From Chlamydoabsidia padenii (Eukaryota > Mucoromycota > Mucoromycetes > Mucorales > Cunninghamellaceae): a stretch of 64,000 nt of DNA. The stretch is taken from assembly GCA_025330725.1 (NCBI GenBank), contig JAIWND010000060.1:1-64000 (forward strand), written 5' to 3'. This document shows positions 9,672 through 20,229 of the stretch, piece by piece. The position numbers and the translations under genes are program-made. A model generated the notes under the pieces. The model worked only from the letters and a program-made list of their open reading frames with translations, was not told where the DNA came from and ran no database searches. The stretch's first letter is position 1; the number at the start of each line of letters is the position of its first letter.

Positions 9672-10448
9672 ATCTAAATATGATGATAGGTCTCAGATTT
9701 TAAATTATTATCCATCTCATGCAATTTTTTTTAACATTCCATAATTTTTAAATATATCTTCTATTTCTTTTAAAATATCTTTTACATAAATATTATTTTT
9801 ACAATTACTTATATTATTCACTTTTATAAAAAGTTTTATATATCTATATAATTTTTCACATAACTCATCATTTTTATAATCACTTTTAGATGTTTCTTTA
9901 TCAATATTTTTATTCTTATTTATACTTACAACTTTTTTATTATCATAATTTATATTTGTAATAGTGTTTTTTTTATCTTTATCTTTATTTATAAAATCTA
10001 ATTGTTCAGATATATGGCAAGGAGGAGAATTAATATTGTTATCAATATTATATTCAGATGAATTGTCATATGTCTTTGTATTTCCTTTGTTGATATTCTC
10101 ATCATCTAATAATCTTCTTTTTTTAATATTATCTTTGTATTTTTGTTTTTTCTTTCTTCTTTTTATTTTATAGTCGATATAATAAATATCTGTTTTATTT
10201 TTCATAATATTAATTTTAAAAGATTTTGTAATCTCATCAAATTCTATATTTATTTTTTTTATATCATATTGTTCCATTTTTTTCATTATAAACATACGTT
10301 TTATATTTTTTAAAAATAAATCGTCATAAATTATATCCTCAAAATCTATATTATTGTCCATTTCAACTTTTTTTTATTTTTATCAAAATTCAATTTTTAT
10401 CCATTTCGTACACTTTTTAAAATGTGAGAGTTATCTTCATAATATACC
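9672..10448. mobile_element. 777-bp AT-rich element, copy 2
   Basis: Second copy of the unit at 2138-2914, same length and same orientation, with no difference found. Its 9-bp target duplication TCAGCGGGT (9663-9671, 10449-10457) is exact. It is inserted in the Gag-Pol interior of the Ty3 element. Taken with copy 1, which is inside a CACTA element, this gives two independent insertions, so it is a mobile unit and not a segmental duplication. Confidence 0.85.
9717..10361 (-). CDS. Unrecognised 214-aa Lys/Asn/Ile-rich protein of the 777-bp element (copy 2)
   Basis: Amino-acid identical to the protein of copy 1 over all 214 residues. An intact frame in both copies means either very recent spread from one source or a requirement for the protein in mobilisation. 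The predicted product is basic, mostly polar, with three scattered Cys (PPCHIS, ELCEKL, ISNCKN) and a helical C-terminal third. No catalytic signature is visible to me. Confidence 0.5.
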   Translation of the reverse strand: MDNNIDFEDIIYDDLFLKNIKRMFIMKKMEQYDIKKINIEFDEITKSFKINIMKNKTDIYYIDYKIKRRKKKQKYKDNIKKRRLLDDENINKGNTKTYDNSSEYNIDNNINSPPCHISEQLDFINKDKDKKNTITNINYDNKKVVSINKNKNIDKETSKSDYKNDELCEKLYRYIKLFIKVNNISNCKNNIYVKDILKEIEDIFKNYGMLKKIA

Positions 10449-12114
10449 TCAGCGGGTTTACCACAAATGTGACCCCTCACAAACTTCTCACCACAACCAC
10501 GTCTGCAGTAGATACCACCAGAGGGATAGGTACCCATGGGTCCAGGTCCACGTTCATGTTGGTTCTAGGTACCGTCTCTGCGGCGAGGCTCATCCGTCCT
10601 ACGTCGCTTATGTGAGTTGGCAACTTGGGCACCAAACTTGCTAGGAGACAGTTCCAAGTCAGCAGCGAAGGAGGCCATTTCCTTGGTAGTCTTCTTGATA
10701 AAGGACGCAGCATCTTCCTTTACCATCATGGACAACTTGCTACGCCAATGAGAAGGCAAGTTGTTGAAGTTGAAGAAGAAGGTCATCATCGCCATGGTTG
10801 ACTCGTCAACTTCCAAGTCGTTCAAAGTGACTTCCCATCTATGAAAATAATCCTCCCCGGACTCATTGTCACGAGGGGTAAGTTCTGTTAAAGCCAGCAA
10901 ATTTCTTACCTTCTGCTTGGGAGTGTGGTTGAACTCATACAACCATTGAGTGACCAAAGACCAGGTTTCAGTTTGTCCCTGTCTGGCCAACAAGGCGCGT
11001 TTTGTTTATACGATTTACCAAGAATAAGTGGCAAAAATCGCTTATACTCTCTCTCCACATCCACACGGTGAAGGTTCATCACCTCTTCCAAACGAGTGAC
11101 AAAACTTGTGACGTTATACATCACCACGGCACACTTCACATCCACCTTTTCCTTGGCAGAGACGAGAATAGGTAAGTCTTCCACCGAAGGTTGGTGCACA
11201 ATACTGGCACCGGTGGCAGTTATGGTGCTGTTGGGGTTGTTGTTGTTATTATTGGCAACAAAACCTTCCAAAGGGAAACGGCGGGCAGCTGTTTGTCGGA
11301 ATTTCTCCAACAGCTCAAACTTGGCCATGGCTTGATTGAGAAGCTCATTATACTCGTCTTCTCGTTCATCATCATGACGAAGCCTGCTTGCAGCTTCTTG
11401 GGCGGTGTCGTATCATGTAAAATTCAATTAATAAAAGATAAAGCCCGCCCCGAAGCATCATGCCTCGAAGCGGGACTTAAAATATAAAAGAGATCGACGA
11501 TCGACACAGTCAGTCTGTCTCCGATCGTATGAACAAAAACTCACAAGTTAAATGATTATAGAAAGAGAAACATCATGATCTATTCATATGGTATGATATG
11601 ATCATGAAAGTGATAATGGAACGGTCATTTAACAAAGAGAAAAAAAAGAAAAAAGAAAAAGAACGTTCTGTCATGCGGGGTTTCAATACAAACACCGTAT
11701 CACACCATTACAAGACAGAACGATTCTTTCCATGATACATCGCATCAAAAGAAACTTTCCATCGTAACTTCATGATCAATTAATGATTGCAATTGGTCCT
11801 TACTACTCGTCCCATAAAATCACATACATGTATAAATAGTTCTCTTCTCCCGTTAACATATTTTTCTTCATCTACTTTTACTCTTGACAAATAAAGGCTA
11901 GGAAGGATTCTCACCGTACTTGTCTTTATTTTATATTTTACATACATCCATTTTCATTCTACAAAAACCCATATTTTACAGGCGGCCTCATAGCGACGCT
12001 TCAAAATGGCAACGTCTTCCTTGGCCTCAGCCACATCGCGCTCGTACTTCTGTTGAGGATCGTGTTCGATTTCCATGTCAACAGGAATGGTGGTGTTGTT
12101 GTTGTTGGATGCCA
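10449..12114 (-). pseudogene. Ty3 Gag, interrupted by a solo LTR
   Basis: On the minus strand Gag starts MASNNNNTTIPVDMEI (ATG near 12114), just 25 nt downstream of the 5' LTR. It runs through a coiled region (DVAILKRRYEAAQEAASRL) up to the solo LTR at 11406-11980, resumes (NELLNQAMAKFELLEKF), and has capsid-like segments (WSLVTQWLYEFNHTPKQKVR, DYFHRWEVTLNDLEVDES). A frame break near 10980 divides it. Toward the 3' end a CGEKFVRGHICGKP zinc-knuckle-like stretch overlaps the 777-bp insertion site. No clear tRNA primer-binding site follows the LTR. Confidence 0.72.
11406..11980 (+). mobile_element. Solo LTR (575 bp) inside Gag
   Basis: Starts TGTCGTATCATG, ends CATATTTTACA, with an exact 5-bp GGCGG duplication (11401-11405, 11981-11985). 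It matches the solo LTR at 6312-6889 (opposite orientation) with few differences. Removing it and one GGCGG restores the Gag frame (...RRYEAAQEAA...). TATAAATAG and AATAAAGG landmarks are near its 3' half. Confidence 0.93.
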
Positions 12115-12139
12115 TTGATGTTTTCGTAAAAAAAAAAAA

Positions 12140-12441
12140 TGAGATGTCTGTATAAAATACGAGGTTTCAATGTATCTTTTATTATGAGATAAAAGTAAAG
12201 AGAAAAAAAAGTAACTCTTTGTTATGACATCTGTATAAAAAAAAAATTCATCTTCGGCTGAGCCTAATTTCATTGGCTCTGCCTCATCTTCATCTTGTAC
12301 CTGCATTTCTGAGTTTATAATCAAGTTATAGATGTGCAATACAAAAAAAATAAAAAAAAACCTGCCTTGTTTGCTTATAGATCAAACAAGACAATAAAAA
12401 ACAATAAAAAAGTAAAGTAAAGATAAATGCCGGATACGACA
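12140..12441 (-). repeat. 5' LTR of the Ty3 element (302 bp)
   Basis: Partner of 8106-8407. Its outer end (12441) abuts, without duplication, the RNase H codons of a plus-strand Ty3 pol fragment. Promoter and polyadenylation signals should lie here; an AATAAAAGAT word is visible on the minus strand near the LTR end. Confidence 0.88.
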
Positions 12442-13856
12442 ATACGGATCACTCTAGTCTCCAATGGCTTCTCAACACGAAGGAAGATCGACAACCTCGA
12501 CTCTGGCGATGGGCGATGTTTCTCCAAGCTTATGATTTCAAGGTTATATATACACCCGGAAAACTGAACTTGGCTGCCGACGCTCTGTCAAGACACCCAC
12601 TCCCAGACATCAGGAACGTAGATTCGATCAATTGGCGTGAAGAACAACTAAAAGACCCTAACATCAAGGCGATACTAGAAGACACGTCAGCTCAATCGAC
12701 ATACTCTATTATCAATGGATTGCTATACAAGGTAAAAAGGCGTCAACGGGCAATTACTAAGAACCTTTTATACCTGGTAGTTCCCATACAACAAATCAAG
12801 GACGTTATCAAGCACTACCATGATTCAAAATTCGCTGGTCATTTTGGTATTCGCAAGACTAAAGCCAAGCTGCTTGCTCATCGCTTATGGTGGATCAACA
12901 TGGACAAGGATATCACTTCGTACTGTCAAGCATGCTCTATCTGTCAACGAGTCAAAGGGAATAGGTCGCAAAATTATTATCAAGGATCTACCACCGGTGA
13001 AACACCATTCCAACGTGTGGCCCTGGACTATTGGGGTCCCCTTCCGGCATCAACCCTTGGCAATCGATATATTCTTGTGGCCCTTGATACCTACACTCGC
13101 TATGTGGAACTTTATCCAGTACAATCAACGAACCAACAAGATCTGGCTGCAACATTTTATGACCGATTCGTCCTGCGACACGGCGTCCCAACAGAAGTAC
13201 TCTCGGACAATGGGGTTCCTTTCAACTCGCTCTTTAACACTCAACTTACAGAACTCATTGGATCTTCGAATGCATTTACACCAGCATATCATCCATCATC
13301 CAATGGGGCAGTGGAACAGTTTATGAAGACTCTTCGCCGACTTATCATCACTTACACCGAAAACGCAACGATTGTGGCAAACTGGGATCAACATATTCGA
13401 ATAATTCAATTCGTATATAATACAACACTAAACGACACGACCCAACACACACCCTTCTTCCTGGCGCACGGACGACACCCAAGAACTCCACTCGTTATTG
13501 TCAAGGAAAGTCACCTGGTTGAATACTATCATTCACCACCACAACAATATGCGTTAGACCTACAAGACCGACTCAACATAGCATTTGACTTAATAAATCA
13601 ACTTAAAACGAAGGAAACACAGACCCAACAAGTCAATCAATTTGCCATCAACGATCTTGTACTTATTTACAACCAAAGCCATACGACAAAGAACAAGCCA
13701 CGCAAACTCGCTTTCGATTGGTCTGGTCCTCTCCTTGTTACAAGTACCCCATCAAAGTCAACATGCGATCTCAAACATCAAGCAACGAACAAGATTGTCA
13801 AGAACGTACATGTGTCCAGACTCAAGAAGTACTATCCTACATCTGATAACTCATAG
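12442..13856 (+). pseudogene. Ty3/gypsy pol fragment: RNase H C-terminus and integrase
   Basis: The open frame begins at the junction with TDHSSLQWLL (RNase H), then VIYTPGKLNLAADALSRHP. It continues with the integrase: His/Cys zinc-binding domain (KHYHDSKFAGHFGIRKT..., CQACSICQRVKGNR) and the catalytic core with D in VALDYWGPLP, D in EVLSDNGVPFNS and E in SNGAVEQFMKTL (usual D-D-35-E spacing). The tail reads FDWSGPLLV...NVHVSRLKKYYP, with no chromodomain. About 470 codons are intact. Protease, RT and the 5' half are absent, so it is a truncated copy on the opposite strand to its Ty3 neighbour and from a different lineage. Confidence 0.9.
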
Positions 13857-15027
13857 TTATCATTACCCCTGAATCATGCTTTTTCCCATGTGGTTTTAAT
13901 GCAGATTCCTCCTCATCTCAGTTATCATCTTTATCATCACCTTTATATATATATATCACTCTTAGCTGTGGGATGTCAAGATAAATATGATCTGACTTCT
14001 AACTCTTAATAAAATTATCTCTCTTTTACTTTTGTCTTGTCTTACATATAACTCCGCTTACATACTCAGCTATAACAATACAACATACCATTTCTGGGAA
14101 GCATAGTTTTCAACCCCAGCCGTGCGATTTTAACATACAACTTTTGGTAAGTCTGATTGAGAATTCTCGGTTTTTCAAGGGTGGACCGAGTATTTTTTTC
14201 ACAGTGAGGATTGTGAGGAAGTTAAATTAGCCCCAAGGCTCCATGTTCAACATTTTAAGGAGCCTATGAGGCCTCTGAATTTTTCGGGGTGTGGTGCTGA
14301 CATCTACTGGGTTTGAAATCTCAAAAAAGCTTTTTTGGAAAAGGAGCTAAAAGATGTTGAGGTCTGATGAGCGCAACCATATTTTCTTTTCTCTTAACCT
14401 TAATAAAGACTCCAGCCGTCTCAATCACTCTCACAGTCCACGGACACAACATAGACTAGTATATCCAGGACAAAGTGTTGCATGCATTCTATTAATGAAA
14501 TGTCTGAATTACGACAGTAGAATAGTGAGAGGATCATTGGCCAAAAGAAGCAGATAGATCGTTGAGGCCCAAATTTTCACACATACTGGTATCTATCATT
14601 TTGATGGGAGCATGTTCATAGTTGGTGCCCTTATTCATTGTAACCAAGTATATTAGCATCGTTATGGAGTTTTTGAGAGTAATTTTTGGAGTGAAGTTTT
14701 CTGTGTGGTGCTATTTTTTTTTTTTTTTTTTTTTTTTTTCAGAACTCTTGCTAATAATAAGAGTTGGGAACAATGGTATCAACCTTCAAGTAGTTTTACT
14801 ATGAGTTGGTCAACAATATTCATATAAAACTGACATTGTGTGATCCTCCAGGCTTTCATATAAATCATAGTTAGGGAGACAAGGATTTTATATGTGAGTT
14901 TCTTTATTGGTGTATTAAATCAAATGAAGACGTCAATAAAAAAATAACAATATATGCTGTGTATGTGGGGGTGGGGATGAGGAGAATATTACAAGTCAAT
15001 AAAGGTGAGGAGGGGATATCCATAAAT
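13857..15027. other. 1.2-kb stretch without a recognised gene
   Basis: The first ~250 bp should include the 3' untranslated region and perhaps the 3' LTR of the Ty3 fragment (an AATAAAATT word near 14010, then TTGTCTTGTCTTAC), but no partner LTR exists to define it. The rest has no supported open frame. There is a 27-base T run at 14715-14741, and the last ~30 bp probably belong to the 3' end of the velvet gene. Confidence 0.45.
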
Positions 15028-16897
15028 CTAGCGTCTTTTATTGATATAAAGGTTATCATGTTTAGTTGGTAATTGATGCATCATTGTGTCTGTATAATGT
15101 TGTTGTTGTTGTTGTTGTTGGAAAGGATCCCTTGCTGAAGGTTGGAAGCTGTATGATGTTGTGTGTGATTGAGGTTGTTGTTGTGTAGGTGAAACATGGT
15201 GCGTATAAGATAAAGGTGATGAATATGATGGTAATGGTGGAGGTGAAGTATGATATTGTGGCGTGGATTCATTGTATGCTTCAGTAGAAAACATTTTACC
15301 TTGGAAAGAAAAAGAGGTAAGTCTTTCTATATAATCCCCTCCCTCCCCTTTTTTTGTACTTACTTTGATCTGTATTGATATAGTATGGATTCGATTCAGA
15401 AGATATAGCTGTATGGTGTAATTGCCAAGATCTTTGTTGTTGTTGTTGTTGTTGTTGTTGAGCTCTGGAACCAGTCCAGTCCCCATCATTTGGGTCAAAG
15501 TACCCAGGCGGCCGTTCTCTAATGAAGATGTAATACGTTTAGCCATGATATTGAAATACATATATATATATATATATATATTACCCATAAGAAGATGACA
15601 TAGCATTATACATGTTTGAAGGAGGAGGATCCATAGAGTTGATAGGTAATAATGAAGTTGTAGTTGGTACAATGGAATCCTGTCGAAGTCGTTTATCAAT
15701 GGTTTGCATGTGTGGTGATTCCGATGAATCAGGTCGTTTTCTGCGTCGTTGTCGAAGTTCTTTACGAATCCGGATCTTTAAACCTTGATCTGCAAAGGAT
15801 CTTGATAAAAATGTGGATTCTTCCATACCTGGGAATCTATATAGAATAAATAACATTGTAAAGTTAATCTATCCATAAACCGTGACCCCCTCCCCTCATT
15901 CAACTTACTTTTTGGCCGAGTAAACAATGAATTGATCAGATAAGATTGATTTGCAATGGAAGACTTCTTTTCTAATAGATCGACATAAAATAAAAATAAA
16001 AGTTGGTCAATGGTTCATATAGACACCTTTTTTTTTTTTTCCTTCTCTCTCCTTACCCGATGATTTCAAATAGGCTAAATTTCAATCGATATTTGCCTTC
16101 CATACGCACCGAGAGATCGGGAAAGACAAAGAATCCAGCATCGGTATTGTTGGTGTCTTTTAAATGATACAGAGAGGAAACCACAGATCCAGTTGTACTT
16201 CGAGTTTTACCGTCACGTAATAGATGGACTTCTTCTTCTAAATCGGCCGCCATTAATGAGACATACATAAAGTAATATGGATTTTGTAGGTAGGCACTAT
16301 TGTTAAAAAAAAATAAAAATAAAACATGGTGAGTATCCTTCAAAAGTCTACTTGACCAAGAACTTACTTTGCTTCCAAAGGTGGTAATGATGGATCAACT
16401 ACACGAAGCTGTACAATAGCTAGCAGAAGAAGTTAAATATTAGCTAAAAAGGAGAGGGTGTAATGGAGTATATAGTTCCTTACGTGGAGGATCAATAGGT
16501 CGACGATCAGCTACAATAAGAAAGAAAGAAAATGTTATTAGTAAGTATTCAACATGGCTATGAGAGAAAGACATGAAGTTTAATTGCCCTGATTACTAAA
16601 CATTCATGTTAGATGGATGTGCAACCAAAGTAAGATGAATGTCCCCTCTCCCTCGTTTAAACGCACACCCTTGTGTCAATGTTACCTTTTTCACCAACAC
16701 CGCACATACGAGACTGTTTAGGTTGTTGCCTGAATGCCAGTTGGAAATCACTAGATTTAGTAAAGTAAAGAAGGAGAAGAAGAGAGATTAGTAGAAAAAC
16801 AACACCAACAGCATTCATCAAGAGCTACTTACATTTCGTGTCTGTTTTTACGTCGTTGTTTCACTTTGGCAAAATGGTATGACACAGTATCATCCAT
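15028..16897 (-). CDS. Velvet-domain transcription factor
   Basis: Velvet proteins are fungal DNA-binding regulators that link development with secondary metabolism. Nine exons fit by frame and splice sites: 16833-16897, 16686-16750, 16484-16510, 16368-16419, 16056-16294, 15909-15971, 15585-15836, 15364-15518, 15028-15300. The velvet domain is spread over exons 2-7: [87 protein letters not shown] and the C-terminal [20 protein letters not shown] helix with basic [13 protein letters not shown] (likely nuclear signal). The tail is Gln/Pro/His-rich, with poly-Gln runs. The start ATG gives a short 22-residue leader. It resembles VosA/VelB-type proteins, but I cannot assign the subtype. Confidence 0.92.
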
Positions 16898-17195
16898 TGG
16901 TGCATCGACAAATGTAATTAAAATGCAAAGTATATGTGTAAATAAAAAACAAAAAAGAGAGAGAGAAAAGTGAAGGATATTCGAAAAGTGGTAGGTGTAA
17001 GTGAATAGCAAGTAGTAGATCAATAATGATGATAAAGAGTATCCAAACTGAGTGAGTACAAAGAGAATGGATTGTAAAGGAAGAAAAAAATGATTGATAT
17101 AAAAGAGCGATAAAGAGAAATCAAGGACAAAGGGATGTATAGTTTGATAAACTGAAGACGTAAAAACGTAATCAGAAGATTCAAAGAAGAAAAGG

Positions 17196-17226
<31 letters not shown>

Positions 17227-17413
17227 GAAATTGGCAGCCAATCCATTGTCGGATTTTCAATCCGGACATGGCATATTTTAAACAAGAACAACCCCCAGGA
17301 CAAACTACATGTTAAAATCAATCCTTTTTCATTTTTTATTAGACACCATAATAAACCAGACAAAGTCCATAACCTATAAGATAGAAAGGAAGGATTAGAA
17401 AAGGAGGTGCAAC
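16898..17413. other. Intergenic, A/T-rich
   Basis: Upstream of velvet, so its promoter should lie here; no clear TATA box was picked. A 33-base A run (17189-17221) and purine tracts dominate. Long antisense frames are low-complexity Phe/Ser/Leu translations of these tracts. The left end of the Fanzor-bearing unit may also lie here, but I found no convincing terminal repeat. Confidence 0.4.
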
Positions 17414-19457
17414 TTACGGTATACACGTCGGACGGGTTTTATTACCCGGATTATTTATATTGAGGTCTTGGTGGCGAGGTGGTAATGACGCATTTTCATC
17501 GTAATCATTGGTGAAGACACGCGGGACAAATCCAAGCACGGAGAATAAAGCCAGGGACCGGATGTTTCGAGAGGCATTAACATCTCGTTGCCATAATTTG
17601 CTGCAGACAGTACAGCCTACAACACTATGCACTTTTGAGTATACATCTTGATTCAGTCGCTTGTTTTCTAATGTTCTCCTGCCACATGTAGAGCACACCT
17701 TTGACGACCAAGCTTCGTTCACATCGACATAGAGTAGGAGATGTTGCCGTTGTGCTTGCTTTACTGCTTTCCGACATGCTTGGGCTAGGCCATGGGGTTT
17801 GCCGCGGTATGTTCTTCGATCGAATTGTCCATCACCAACGCAAAGTAGTGGGATCTTGATGGTCTGCGAAAAAGGAAGCTTCTTCCACTTTCTAGTCTTG
17901 ACTCTATAAATTAAGCCAACAAAAATAAAGTGTTAGGAAAAGCTGGAATTAAGGTCAACATAACAAAAGTTCACTTAAACATCAGGTTGGGGAGGCACTT
18001 GTGTAGGTTCAAACATACACCGGCGTCGCTTCTTAGATCCGTCATCTCTGTACCGTTGTTGCTGCACATCGATACTATTACCATAGTCAGGATGATGCCC
18101 ATACTTGATTCCACCGTTGACAAAGATCTTGATCATTTCTTGAGTTGCTTTTTGACGGCCGTGGTAGTTGAGAAACCGGAGTTGTTGAAAATCATAACCA
18201 TAGAATTGTAGCAGTCGATCCAATACCACCATCTTGTTTTCGATATACTGTGAAACTTGTTCCATAGAAGCTGTCTTTGGTGAACCAAATCCACTTTCGA
18301 TGATATCAATACCAGCAGTTGTTTTCCATTCCTTGATCTTCATGTTGGTTTTGGGGAACCCGGCCAAGCAGTAGAGTTCGGCAGCACTAAACCTGCGTAC
18401 TTGATGATGAGGTTCTTCCGGTGAGAGGAGGATCGGTTCTTCGGGCATTTCGGTAGCATTGATATAGACACGAGGGTCGGATGAGTTGGAGGCAACAAAG
18501 ATTTCGGTTACATCAGGATCAATACCCCATACTTTAAAATGTTCCATGTTCGATGCATCTATATCTGCCAATGTTAGCGGAGTGGAAGAAGTGCCACGGG
18601 CTGGTTTCTTGGATGGAAAGCACACCGAATAACCATCAATATAAAACTGATTTCAAAAATACCACGTCTAATGTAAATTGTGACAGAGAAGTTAACATTG
18701 GTATGTTTTTTTTTTTTCTTTTCTTTTCTTACCCGTTCTTGATCTTGGCCAAGTTGAATATCTTGAAGTTTTGATGGACCACGTTCGCAACCGCAGGACT
18801 TGTTTTGACATGCTTCCTAAGATCACAGTACCGCATAATTTCCGCCAGTGATGTATGAGATACCTGGATGAATTTCCGAGTCAATGTTGGCACCGGAAGG
18901 ATGGACAATAGACGCAGTTTAGGAGTAGGCAAGTATGAGGATGATTCAAAGGTTCCGTCTTCAATGTATTTTCGAGTCATAGTGATCAAAGTAGCAATAG
19001 TTCGTCGGTTTTTAGGGCCATAGACCAAAAGCAATCGATCTTCATCAAATGTAGTTCCAATATTGATCGATTTTGTAAGCCCCAACACCAGTTTGCGTCG
19101 TTGGGAGCGATTGAGATACTGCCATCCGGCTAAACCAGACAGACGATGATGAGTCTAGTTATTATTAACAGATTGAGTATTGATTGGAGGTAGTTGAGCA
19201 TCCGCGGCGTTCATGGCTTCTTTTTCCACAATGATGTCGTACATGGCAGACCTAAACAGGTGTGGGTAGCGAGTTAGTGTTGAGGTGATAATGCAAACGG
19301 GCGCCGCCAAAGTCGGAGTGTTGCTTATTGAGAGATTAGACATATCAGAGGTAGAGGTACTTGCCATTGAGCCATTAGTCGAGCGACTTGTATCAATAGA
19401 CATAACGTCGCTGTTATCATCATCGTCGTTGTCATCAATACCGATAATCGATCCCAA
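17414..19457 (-). pseudogene. Fanzor (eukaryotic TnpB-like RNA-guided nuclease), locus 1
   Basis: All three RuvC-type catalytic positions and the zinc finger are visible: D in KVWGIDPDVTEIFVASN (codon 18518-18520), E in VDVNEAWSSKVCSTCGRR (17714-17716), the CxxC pairs VCSTC and GCTVC, and D in WQRDVNASRNI (17582-17584). IPLLCVGDGQFDRRTYRG lies before the E motif. Plausible introns are 17904-18020 and 18668-18732. It appears disabled: an in-frame TAG at 19155-19157 divides the N-terminal region from GLAGWQYLNRSQRRKLVLGL, and a one-base shift near 18650 separates RGIFEIS from FYIDGYSVCFPSKKP. Known Fanzors are RNA-guided DNA nucleases carried by transposons and some viruses. The true N-terminus is uncertain. 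Confidence 0.85.
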
Positions 19458-20229
19458 CGATCAGCACTTTCATCAACTAGCAGATCCAGAGAAGTAGCCA
19501 AGACGTCGTCCCCCCATAGTAGAGGAATTAAAAGAAGAATCGTAGTCAATGTCTCGCCAGATTGGAGGGAAGAGGTTGTTGTTGCTTGTGGTGTTATATA
19601 CAAATTCAGCCAGTGCGGCAACTTGAGAGGTTTTCAACGCCTACGAGTAAAAAAAAAAAAAAAAAGCCCTGCGGATTTACTCGGATAAATATTGAGACCC
19701 CGCCATTTCTCTGCGAAATTTCTGCAGGAGCTAAGGCTTTTTTATAGACAAGACATTTAAATCCAGCTTATACGATAAAGTTTACGATTAGCCAAGTACC
19801 CTTACTTCTTTAATAGTGTCAAATAATAACAATAATAACTGTTCTTTTGTTGGACACATCTGGGATTTCGAAGCAAAGAAGAAGAAGAAAAAGGCATCAG
19901 AAATAAAGGATAACAGTTTAACCCACCTATCATCAATAACTATCATCAAAAAAGACAAGAGACATGATTGATCCAAATCTTTAAAACAAAACAAAACAAG
20001 ATTGATCCAATGTGTTTGTTTTTGCTTTTTATTAATTAATTAATTAATAAGGGAATATTAGTAGTAATAATGAAAAGAAGGAAGGGAAGGAGAATAAAGG
20101 AGATGGAGATGATGAATATATATAAGGGGGGCTATGACTATAAACCAGATTCTTTTAATCTTCGACTAATTGTATCTTCACTTCTTTCCCTATACATAAA
20201 GAAAAAAGAAGGATTTCGTGTTAAATCAA
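19458..20229. other. Fanzor-side terminal motif and RasGEF 3' flank
   Basis: 19325-19621 (minus) holds another open frame (DDVLATSLDLLVDESADRWD) that may be Fanzor N-terminal coding. At 19673-19690, GGATTTACTCGGATAAAT is followed by ATTGAGACCCCGCC. Near-identical versions occur at 30595-30612 (inverted) and 33894-33911, flanking a MULE, so this is probably a terminal-repeat fragment. A short TTAA array lies at 20030-20050. No further gene seen. Confidence 0.45.

Larger units (their letters stand above)
8106..12441 (-). mobile_element. Deletion-derived Ty3/gypsy (chromovirus-like) LTR retrotransposon
   Basis: Two 302-bp LTRs (8106-8407 and 12140-12441; on the minus strand TGTCGTATCC...ACATCTCA) bracket a minus-strand interior in the order gag, protease, chromodomain. 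Reverse transcriptase, RNase H and the integrase core are missing: the protease frame runs directly into the integrase C-terminus near 9118. The element is therefore non-autonomous. The LTR flanks differ (TGAGC left, ATACG right), so there is no target duplication; the left neighbour is Harbinger copy A and the right one a Ty3 pol fragment. This suggests recombination rather than a simple insertion. It later received a solo LTR and the 777-bp element. Confidence 0.85.

Noticed and set aside
13857..14140. 3' LTR of the plus-strand Ty3 fragment
   Set aside because: TG...CA boundaries can be chosen in several ways and no partner LTR exists in the window, so it was left unannotated.
17437..17475. 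ATTACCCGGATTATTTATATTGAGG-type match to the MULE/Fanzor end motif at the Fanzor 1 C-terminus
   Set aside because: Similarity is partial, in direct rather than inverted orientation to the 19673 motif, and lies in coding sequence; I could not support it as the left end.
19155..19157. Stop-codon reassignment (TAG read as Gln) in Fanzor 1
   Set aside because: All host genes here use standard stops, and the gene also has a frameshift; decay is simpler.
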